64,000 nucleotides of DNA from Cryptomeria japonica. Its lineage: Eukaryota > Streptophyta > Pinopsida > Cupressales > Cupressaceae. Shown piece by piece: positions 55,985 through 64,000 of this stretch. The notes beneath the pieces are model-generated. The model did no database searches. It was not told the origin of the DNA and saw only the letters and a list, made by a program, of their open reading frames with translations. The stretch is taken from assembly GCF_030272615.1 (NCBI RefSeq), contig NC_081413.1, positions 141,765,872-141,829,871 of the forward strand, given 5' to 3'. Each line of letters starts with the position of its first letter. Position 1 is the first letter of the stretch. The position numbers were made by a program, and so were the translations under genes.

Positions 55985-56965
55985 CTAATATTCAGGATTA
56001 GGATTGTATGTTCTTCTAGCTTCTTCTCTTAGTCTAGCATGTCTATCAGGGCATCTTGAAGCCATATGACCAATCTTATTGCAGTTAAAACATTTAAAGG
56101 GTGCTTTACCTTCATACTTACTTCCAATTGGACCTTTTGGCATTTTCCTTGCAAATAGTGCTTCAAGTTCTTCAAGCTCTTCATTCTCCTTTCTGGTTTC
56201 TTCAAGTTCTTTTGCATAAAAGGCTCTCCAATCTGATTTGTCAAATGATGGAGCAGATGAAGTTGATGCTTTAAAGGCCAAATTAGTCTTTATAGTAGCA
56301 ACAGGACCAAACTCCTCAATTTCAAAAGCTGAAAGTTTTCAAAACAATGTATCCCTAGTTACTAATGTATTAGGCAAAGCTAAAAGTTTTCAAAACAATG
56401 TATCCCTAGTTACTGATGTATTAGGCATTGTTCTCAACTCATTTATAGCAGTAACCTTCATTTTATATGCCGGTGGCAAACCTCTTAATATTTTTGAAAC
56501 AATCTCATCCTCACTCAAGGTTCCTCCACAACATTTGATACCCAAAACAATTTCATTTACTCTTTCCATAAAAGCAGAAATCCTTTCATCTTCTTCCATT
56601 TTCAGATGCTCATACCTAACTCAGAAGCTTTCAAGTTTTGCAATTTTGACTGTGGAGTCTCCTTCATTCAGTGTTTCCAAATGATCCGAAATAGCTTTAG
56701 CAGTAGACCTATTTGATAATCCCATGATTTGTTGATCTGATAATGCGCTCAAGAGTGCTTCTCTTGCTTTGCAATCATTTTCTTCATCTTTGGCTAAGGT
56801 AGTTGGAGTAGTCTGACCAGCTACAGTAGTAGTATAACCATTCTTAGTAACTTCCCAGATGTCTTTACCAATGCAATTCAGATGTGTCTCCATTCTGATC
56901 TTCCATATCCCATAGTTGGTTCCATCAAGTTTAGGACTGTCCTTCCTGAAATAATTAGTAGACAT
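55985..56965 (-). pseudogene. inner copia gag (UBN2-type) with CCHC knuckle
   Basis: MSTNYFRKDSPKLDGTNYGI starts the gag; IRMETHLNCIGKDIWEV and LSALSDQQIMGLS follow. Then MEEDERISAFMERVNEIV, KILRGLPPAYKMKV and the knuckle CFNCNKIGHMASRC. A 51-bp tandem duplication (56328-56378 and 56379-56429) adds 17 codons around PNTSVTRDTLF. Two frame changes and a TGA at AKLESF break it. Gag forms the capsid that packages element RNA. Confidence 0.88.
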
Positions 56966-57008
56966 TGGATCTCCTCAAGTTGTTAAACTTCTGCAAAAAG
57001 AGGACTAT

Positions 57009-57020
57009 GCTCTGATACCA
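57009..57020 (-). other. primer-binding site of inner copia
   Basis: TGGTATCAGAGC on the minus strand is the complement of the 3' end of initiator tRNA-Met, two bases from the 5' LTR. The exact 12-mer is the common plant copia PBS. Confidence 0.92.
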
Positions 57021-57022
57021 AT

Positions 57023-58075
57023 TGTTAGGTCCTGGGGACAACTGAGAGGGGGGGGTGAATCAGTTGTCTAATAAATTCAAACCAAAAACTAATTAACCAG
57101 CTTAATGCTTAATACCAGTAAACCAGTTAAGTATGCCGGTAGACAGTGTTAACAGTAAATCGTTATACCGGTAAGGATTAATGCATGAAACATAAACATA
57201 AAGTCATACACAACACATGACACCAATATTTGTATGTGGAAACCCTATAAGGGGAAAAACCACGGTCTAAAACCTTACCTACAATCAGATGATACTACTG
57301 CAGATAGTAAGTGTACAAAAGAGGTCTGCACATGTAGTAAGGCCAATAGCCTAGAGGTCACTGCTCAATCACAAATGGGAGTCACACTGACTACAGTTGG
57401 ATGGTTAAACCCAATAAGAATGTACTACACAAAATAGCATCTTCATATGCTAGATTCAGTACCAGTGTAATGCTGATATGCTTCTAAAAAAACCTAACTT
57501 CACCTTTAAATGATGTCTTCGTGTATGCCTCTGCTTGATCTCACATATACCTTCACTTAATTCTTTTTTGCATTCCACACTTGATCTTACAAATAAGATC
57601 TTACATTTATACCATACCCTAAGACCAATTTTAGTAGGTTGGCTCTACAAGATATTACAAAAAACATTTTACAAATAATATAATATCTGATGCAATAACC
57701 GATTAAACATGTTGGCTTAATGCATTTACAACAATAATAAATCATCTCCATAGCGTTCCATGCTGATCTAGAAAAGATAAACCTACCGGTGTAACCCTAG
57801 ATAACCTGGACCTATTTGCTGGTAAAAGCAAATATACAAATATGAATATACCAATGATTATTACTTCAAAATAAAGTGTCCACATGATGTCTTTGACATT
57901 ACCAAGTGTCTTCCATGTCATTCCAGGTACCGGTGAACAATATATCCTGTCGGTGAATCATATACCAGTAACTGTTGCACAAATTACTGCTTGTTAGTGA
58001 ATGTTGCTGGATCTCCAAGTAGGTGTATTCAGTAGGTGTTGACATCAATGACAAAACCATACCAAAATACCAATA
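57023..58075 (-). mobile_element. 5' LTR of inner copia
   Basis: On the minus strand it starts TATTGG (expected TGTTGG; one G-to-A change) at 58075 and ends CCTAACA at 57023. It is a near copy of 51469-52520. Confidence 0.9.
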
Positions 58076-58649
58076 GTTACTATATGGGTTACCGAGGTAT
58101 GCTATAAGAAAGGTAATCTTATTCTAAGCACATAGAATCTGCTATAACATTTCAGATGTAGAGTTGCAGATGTTTGTAATGATTTTATTGTAATACTGTG
58201 AAGTTGAAAAAGAAACCTTTAATAGGGTAAAAGACTCTAACCAAGTCTATAAATTGTAAAGCCTCTAACTAGGTGCAACATTTAGAATAATGTTGTGAAA
58301 TCCTTTAGCAAGGTAGATTTAACAGATCTTGTTATTCCTAATAGGGTAAGCTATCATAAAATGGCTAAATGTAGCTCTAACCGAGCAATCTTTATTATTG
58401 CAGTAGTGAAGTTGTGGGTGCCATCCCCACCGCAGTTTTTCTCTCTAACCAAGAGTTTCTGTATAACCAAAATATATGTGTTATGGAGTGAATCATGTAT
58501 GATTGTTATCTGTTTGTTTTAACTTTATTTTATGTTACTGCAGTATTATGTTTATGCATAATAGTAAGGTTATTATTAAAGAAAAATTTTTGGAGTACTG
58601 ATTCACCCCTCCCCTCTCAGTACATTAGCTTTCCATATTGGGCCTAACA
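58076..58649 (+). mobile_element. 5' LTR of outer element, right piece
   Basis: Begins with the second GTTAC duplication and continues the LTR to GGGCCTAACA at 58649. It matches 63552-64000 of the 3' LTR. It contains AACC..GGGTAAG units (58220-58370), as in the R region of copia element 1. The PBS follows. Confidence 0.9.
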
Positions 58650-58650
58650 A

Positions 58651-58665
58651 TTGGTATCAAAGCTC
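58651..58665 (+). other. primer-binding site of outer element
   Basis: TTGGTATCAAAGCTC, one base after the LTR end. It differs from the copia PBS of the inner element by one base in the 12-mer core (AGAGC to AAAGC). Confidence 0.85.
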
Positions 58666-58711
58666 GAATCTTGGAAAAGGGTTTAACTACCTAAAGAGAA
58701 ACATCTTATCA

Positions 58712-59995
58712 ATGGAAGGCTATAAAAAATCTTGAAGGATTGTGTATCTGCAAGAAGAGTTGGATCATGCAAATCAAGTGATTGCAGACATGCAAAGGCA
58801 AATGCAAAAATCTCTAAAAGTAAGAAGAAGATTATTTGATGACTTGCAGGATTCTCAAGAGTTAGTGGAACAAATTGAGACATCATCTGAGAATAGTATA
58901 TCTGAAGAGACTGAAGAAATGATTGGAGTATTGAAAGAAAAGAAAAAAGCATTGGCTGATCAACTAAAAGTAATGAAAAGAGAACATGAACATTTCAGTA
59001 CACAGATGACTGAAAAACTAGATGCATTGAGGACAGTTGAGAATAAAGAAAGAGATCTACAAAGAGAGAAACAACAACTTGAAGTCTTAGTATCTGATAA
59101 GAATGATGAAATCATAAGGTTGACTGGGATTCAACAAAATATGACAGATCAACTAGGTTATGCACATCATGAAGCAATTCTGAAGAATGATGAGAATCAA
59201 GCATTGAAACTTGAAGTATCAAGATTGATCAATGAACTTGAAATAGAGAATAAATCCAAAGAAACATTGAATAAGAGTTATGATGCATCAAAGATGTTGG
59301 ATGAGCAACTGAATACAAGAAGACCCAACAAAGATGCAAGACTCGGTTACAAAGGAAAAGACTCTACTGAGAAAGGAATTCATACTACTGAGAGAGGAGA
59401 ATCATCAAAGCAAGCTGGAAACAGGAATAACATCAAAAGGAAGAAGCCTATTTGCTACTACTATGGAAATCAAGGTCATACTACCAATATATGCCAGATT
59501 AGAAAAGGTAAGCAACCGAATAAGTCAAATGAGTATTGTTACAATTGCAATAAATATGGTCACACATCTAATCAATGTAGGACAAAGTCTGTTAACAACT
59601 ATCAGAAGGCAAAATTCAAGGGGTTTTGTAAAAACTGCAATAGATATGGACATAGTACCAAGAAATGTTGGTCTAAGCAAAATAACTACATGCGGTGTCC
59701 ACACCGAGCAAACACTAGTGGTTACCGAACTCACACAAATCCTTACCGACAATATGCATCAGTACCATGGGATTACAATACAAGGATATGGTGCGAATGT
59801 TGTGGAAGATATGGACATATTAGTGCCAACTATTTTATAAGGTTTGGAATGAACAACCGAAGATCATGGAGAAATCCTGGTATGGCATGTTTTCATTGTC
59901 ACAAAGTTGGACATTTAGCTGGAGATTGCAGAGATCAACCTAGAAAACACACTGAAGTTTGGTTCACTTCTTGTATGCATGTTTTTCTACTTTGA
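58712..59995 (+). pseudogene. outer element gag-like protein, coiled coil plus five zinc knuckles
   Basis: ATG 58712 (MEGYKKS) is followed by a TGA at 58733 where Trp is likely; then the frame is open to 59995. Residues about 10-200 are charged, heptad-like coiled coil (LQEELDHANQVIADMQRQ). After a basic linker come five CCHC boxes: CYYYGNQGHTTNIC, CYNCNKYGHTSNQC, CKNCNRYGHSTKKC, CECCGRYGHISANY and CFHCHKVGHLAGDC. In the first, the second Cys is Tyr; in the fourth, the last Cys is Tyr, both explained by G-to-A changes. It presumably binds element RNA. It lacks the UBN2 part seen in the inner copia gag. Confidence 0.75.
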
Positions 59996-62603
59996 GAAGT
60001 TCTTTCCCTCAGTCGGTAAAGTAGTTTGGGAGCTACACCGACCTATCACCCATCAAATCAATGACTTTATCAAGAAATTGGGAGATAATTTTAATGATAT
60101 CATGGATGACTATTTCAGCAAATTTCAAGAGAAGATGTAGAACAGGTACAGGATTCCACCACAGCTGGTAGAGAAATATAAGGATGATATATGTTTTGAG
60201 GTAGACACCGATTACTATTATATGAATGATGTTGAACCAAGGACTCAATCTTTGCCACCAATGGGTTATGAGATTGACTATGATATTACACAATAGCAAA
60301 TTGATGCCTATCTTTCATTACCAAGGCATGCTACCGAACTGAGATATGGAACTTATGAAGAAGTGAAAGAAAAAGTGAAAATGAGCATTGTAGTACCTAA
60401 AGCTACAAGAAAGGCTACCAAGATGATAAAGGTTTTATCTGAGAAATTCAGAGAAGAATCCTCCTCTACACCTGTCAAAGGAACTCTTGCCATTACCGAA
60501 GAGGAATCAGAAGCTCAAGAGGCAACAATAACATTAAGTATCGAGTTGCCTAAGGGTAAAGTTTTGAAAAGAAAGAAACAGGACATTACAAAGGCCCTAC
60601 CGACTCCACCAACAAAGAGACCCAACACTAGAGCATCAGTTGCATCACCGAGTAAGAAACAAAAGAGTGTTACTATTCCCAAGGTAACCAAAACCTACAA
60701 GAAATCTACTCGGAGACTCATTCTGGAAAAAGAGTCTAGTGATACAGAATCCGATGATGCAAACAAATTTTAGATTGTAAAAAGCAAGAAGGTAAATATT
60801 CATAGTGTTGAAAACTTTTGTGCCAATCTTAAAGGATATGGTTGATTTGCAGGATTTAGATATGTCAAGTATGAGACTAGGAATAATGATGAGAAGTGAC
60901 AAATTGAAGAAGTTGTCATTTGCACACTTCTAAAGTTTTAGCTAGCTCCATTAGAACTAGTAAAGTCACTTCCGAGTGAATTATACTCACATATTGATAA
61001 CAGATGGAAATATGCAATGGACTCAGAGAAACAAATAAGAGAAAGAAGTCTAGTCCATCTATATCCTAATGTGTCTGTAGCAGAAATAAAGGAGCATTTG
61101 ACAACCTACAATTCTAAATTTCTTGTCAAACAGAGAGCCTTAAAATTGATGAATGGGCTATACATTGATGTAGAAAATGAGACAAAAGCCAAATGGCTGG
61201 ATATCTTCAAACGAAAGGATGTCGGTGAACAATCTCAAATTGAAATTGTTGATGTCACCGAGAAAGATCTTGATGTCACCGAGCAAGGTCCTGATGCTAC
61301 CAAGCAAGACTTGGCTGACACTATTCAATTTGATGAAGATGTCATGGATACAGAAGCACCGGAGCAGGAAATGATAGAAGGCACTACCTATGCAAAACTT
61401 GTATCTAGTGAATCTGTGATAGTACAAGTTCAGCCTTATTCGCTGGTCAAGCCACCTGTCTCTACTGAAGCTCCTAAGGATACAGATCAAAGCACTGAAG
61501 GTCACAAGTCTGAAGCAGTAGAAGATACAACTACAGTTTAGAAGTCTCAAGCACCGTCAAGCACTGAAAATGTTACAGCTAAGACCCCTAGTACCGAGAC
61601 ACCCAAGGACACCACAATGGCTATGGGAACCGACCAAAGTGTTGCATCTACCGAGCAACCTACCAAGGGTCAGCAAGCCTCACAAGCACTTATCTTAGTG
61701 CAACCGACCAAAGGTAAATAGAAGAACGTGAGAAAGCATAGTTTCAAAATTGGTTTAACTAAACCGATAGTGTTGCCCAATGTGGATATCTCAAAATTAA
61801 AAGGGCAAGCACTTACTAATTTCGGTGAACTATGCAAAGCAAAGGCTGAACAAGAAAAACAATTGGCCATTCAAAAGAAGAATAAAGTACTATAGAAGGT
61901 GAAGACATTGCTAACAGATATGTTACCTTTAGCAACAGTGTCAACCGATGCAGCCATCCACATTCAACTAGATGAACTCCTTACTCAAATAGAAACATCT
62001 GGAGTTGATGCATCTGAGTACTTAAGCAAGCTAAAAGATAAAGAGCTTACTACAAAGATGATAGAAGAGGTACAAAAAGCTCTCACTATATGAAAAGTAA
62101 AGCTTGTCAAAATCATTGCTGAGTTGTCCCCTCAACTCAAGCATATTCTTTATTTATTTCAGAAACTTTGTACATTTTCCTTATTCATTAAAGATATCAA
62201 GAATAAAACTGATGCAATTGAGAAAGAGATCACCGATCTCTCCAATAAGTTGACCACTGAGCCTAATTTAGTTCAAAAATTTTATACCAATCTTCAAAAG
62301 CTCATGGCTCAATAGTTAGAACTCAGAAATGAAGAGCATAAGATTAGGATGGATATAATGACCCTTTAGAGATTATTCCTTCCTCATCTCTCATCAGTTC
62401 AAGAGTAGATTAACCGAGCTACACGCCTATCAACTACATAAGAGGGAAGCACTCTTGATGGCTTAATATCACTATTGGCTGATATTCAAGCACAAAATTA
62501 TTTAATGGAAAGTGTAAAGGATGCATTCTCAGTCACACTCACCGATGCCCGGAACAAGTATAAATCTATTTTTGATCAGTTACCGCCCCTGGCTGGAAAT
62601 TAA
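59979..62603 (+). pseudogene. large unknown ORF of the outer element (875 codons with 14 stops)
   Basis: A single frame runs from an ATG at 59979, overlapping the end of gag in another frame, to TAA 62601-62603. It contains 14 in-frame stops: ten TAG (including 60138, 60294, 60771, 61539), three TGA and one TAA. Recognisable stretches are VGKVVWELHRPITHQINDFI, LSLPRHATELRYGTYEEV, a Lys/Pro/Ser-rich segment with KRPNTRASVASPSKKQK (possible nuclear signal), VHLYPNVSVAEIKEHLTTYN, a Thr/Glu-rich middle and a helical C-terminal part. No protease, RT or integrase motif. Some Sireviruses have an extra env-like ORF, but that comes after pol; similarity to it cannot be shown here. Confidence 0.6.
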
Positions 62604-62615
62604 GTTTTTGATGTT

Positions 62616-62965
62616 TGTCAAAAAAGGGGAGTAATAATACCTATGATACTACATAAGGGGAGTAATATACTATATTTGGAGAGTGATACAATTTTGGTAA
62701 TACAGTTTTGAGTATTGTATACAGGGGAGTATACCGTGCAGAGCATGCAGAGCTAGCAGAGCACACAAGCATAGAATAGAACCGAGCATGCAACATTCAA
62801 GTAATATACAGAATAATGATAAAGGGAGTATATCTGCATATACTATTTCATTAACTATTGTATATATTGTCAAGTGTAGTCATTTTGCAAAGTATATAGA
62901 TTTTTGAGTTATGACTTTGAAAGTAGTTTTTGTCAAACATCTCAACTAATGTCAAAAGGGGAGAT
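62616..62965 (+). other. 3' noncoding region with several purine tracts; terminal polypurine tract
   Basis: AAAAAAGGGGAGTAATA (62620), ATAAGGGGAGTAATA (62653), ACAGGGGAGTATA (62721), AAAGGGAGTATAT (62821) and the terminal GTCAAAAGGGGAGAT (62951-62965), which abuts the LTR. The pattern parallels copia element 1. Confidence 0.7.
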
Positions 62966-64000
62966 TATTACTACTTATCAAGTTGCCATTAGTTTTTATA
63001 TTCAAAGTCATACTATATATTCTAGTCAGTTAGCACTACCGAATCATGCAGTCGGTATAAACAGAGAAGTCGATATGCACAGTCTAGTCAGTTACAGAAG
63101 AAAGCAATCACAGAACACAGTATACACCTAGCTGTCTACCAAGTATCTTTTTATGGCTACCGAGCAGTAAAGTTAACACACCGAGTTGATATTCACTGAG
63201 TGAAACGTGTTACCAGATACATTGAACTTGAACATGCATATGAAAACATGTTACAAGAATCGAGGCACATCTAACCATTATACATTGGAAATTGCACTAG
63301 AAGATTATGTATGATTACAAGGACAATCTAACCAATGAAGTATTTTGTTTAGTTATTCATTCAAGGAATCTTGTTTGTAAGATCGAAGCAATGAATTGGA
63401 TCACCATTTTAAGAGATCTATTTATACAACATGGATAAAAGAGCAAGGTGTGTGCATATATGTATGAAGGAAGACTGTTACAGAGACATAGAGGTCACCA
63501 AGAAGGTTTTTAGAGAACAGTCGAAGAACAAAGTAAATAGAAGGGTTTACTGAGTTACTCTATGGGTTACCGAGGTATGCTATAAGCAAGGTAATCTTAT
63601 TCTGAGCACATAGAATCTGCTATAACATTTCAGATGTAAAGTTGCAGATGTTTGTAATGATTTTATTGTAATATTGTGAAGTTGAAAAAGAAACCTTTAA
63701 CAAGGTAAAAGACTCTAACCAAGTCTATAAATTGTAAAGCCTCTAACCAGGTGCAGCATTCAGAATAATGTTGTGAAATCCTTTAGCAAGGTAGATTTAA
63801 CAGATCTTGTTACTCCTAATAGGGTAAGCTATTAGAAATAGCTAAATGTAGCTCTAACCAAGCAATCTTTATTATTGCAGTAATGAAGTTGTGGGTGCCA
63901 TCCCCACCACAGTTTTTCTCTCTAACCAAGAGTTTCTGCGTAACCCAAATATATGTGTTATGGAGTGAATCATGTATGATTGTTATCTGTTTGTTTTAAC
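62966..64000 (+). mobile_element. 3' LTR of outer element, truncated by the window end
   Basis: Begins TATTACTACTTATCAAG (TG to TA change) and matches 50876-51468 plus 58081-58526 with scattered differences. About 125 bp of the LTR should lie beyond position 64000. Confidence 0.92.

Larger units (their letters stand above)
51469..58075 (-). mobile_element. inner copia retrotransposon, complete with two LTRs
   Basis: The LTRs are 51469-52520 (3' in element orientation) and 57023-58075 (5'), about 1.05 kb each and roughly 93-95 percent identical by eye. The 5-bp duplication GTTAC flanks it (51464-51468 and 58076-58080). The 3' LTR of the outer element has this site uninterrupted (GAGTTACTCTATGGG at about 63551), which proves insertion into that LTR. 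PBS TGGTATCAGAGC (initiator tRNA-Met) and polypurine tract AAAGGGGGAGAT are both present on the minus strand. Gag and pol domains are in copia order but carry shifts, stops and a deletion. Confidence 0.95.
50876..64000 (+). mobile_element. non-autonomous LTR retrotransposon (outer), extends past the window
   Basis: 5' LTR (50876-51468 continued at 58081-58649), PBS (58651-58665), gag-like ORF (58712-59995), large unknown ORF (59979-62603), several purine tracts, polypurine tract (62951-62965) and 3' LTR from 62966, still running at 64000. No protease, integrase, RT or RNase H sequence is present between the LTRs, apart from the inserted copia. It would need pol from a partner. Multiple purine tracts and the PBS for initiator tRNA-Met suggest a copia/Sirevirus-like parent. 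Confidence 0.85.

Noticed and set aside
1-64000. rRNA, tRNA, CRISPR arrays, operons or riboswitches
   Set aside because: Nothing with the required structure was seen, and the plant nuclear context makes the bacterial feature types inapplicable.

Overview
This window is plant nuclear DNA, most likely from a gymnosperm and plausibly a conifer. The evidence is a large intergenic space packed with nested, decayed plant retroelements (Ty3/gypsy Tat-like, Ty1/copia, L1-type LINE), an RPW8-type NLR gene (RNL), a PPR fragment with the conserved PLS-type wording common in land plants, and a plant En/Spm (CACTA) transposon. The species assignment is inference; nothing here identifies it directly. Only one gene looks intact and host-like: a five-exon RNL at 14511-19890 whose exons join in phase through canonical splice sites to a predicted 937-residue protein.

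Layout. 1-4665: 3' part of a Ty3/gypsy element (antisense plant-mobile-domain ORF, tandem-repeat 3'UTR, polypurine tract, LTR). 4668-5937: a decayed multi-exon gene of unknown function (minus strand). 5938-7315: two TA-rich blocks around a GC-richer island. 7316-11948: copia element 1, missing its 5' part, with its 3' LTR. 11949-14510: AT-rich spacer and RNL upstream region. 14511-19890: the RNL gene. 19891-23306: spacer with duplications and an orphan RNL P-loop exon. 23307-49963: one L1-type LINE flanked by a 13-bp target-site duplication, interrupted by (a) an 18-kb CACTA transposon at 23923-41980 with a 3-bp CTA duplication and (b) a 1.24-kb solo LTR at 42145-43387. 50283-50875: RNase H remnant of a second LINE. 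50876-64000+: a non-autonomous LTR retrotransposon (gag with five zinc knuckles plus a large unknown ORF, no pol) whose 5' LTR is split by a complete minus-strand copia element (51469-58075, 5-bp duplication GTTAC).

How the parts work together. Insertion order can be read from the nesting: LINE first, then CACTA and solo LTR inside it; second LINE remnant, then outer LTR element, then inner copia. The CACTA element carries its own transposase (TNP2-like) and a second transposon gene (Transposase_24/TNPA-like), a PPR gene fragment, a 1.2-kcodon unknown reading frame on the opposite strand, and a long array of subterminal motifs beside its right end. Across the decayed reading frames most in-frame stops are TAG where glutamine (CAG) is expected, pointing to cytosine-deamination decay of silenced elements. 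The RNL gene shows none of this and stands out as conserved. Its N-terminal region carries twelve copies of a 14-residue repeat between the RPW8-like domain and the NB-ARC, the most unusual protein feature of the window.
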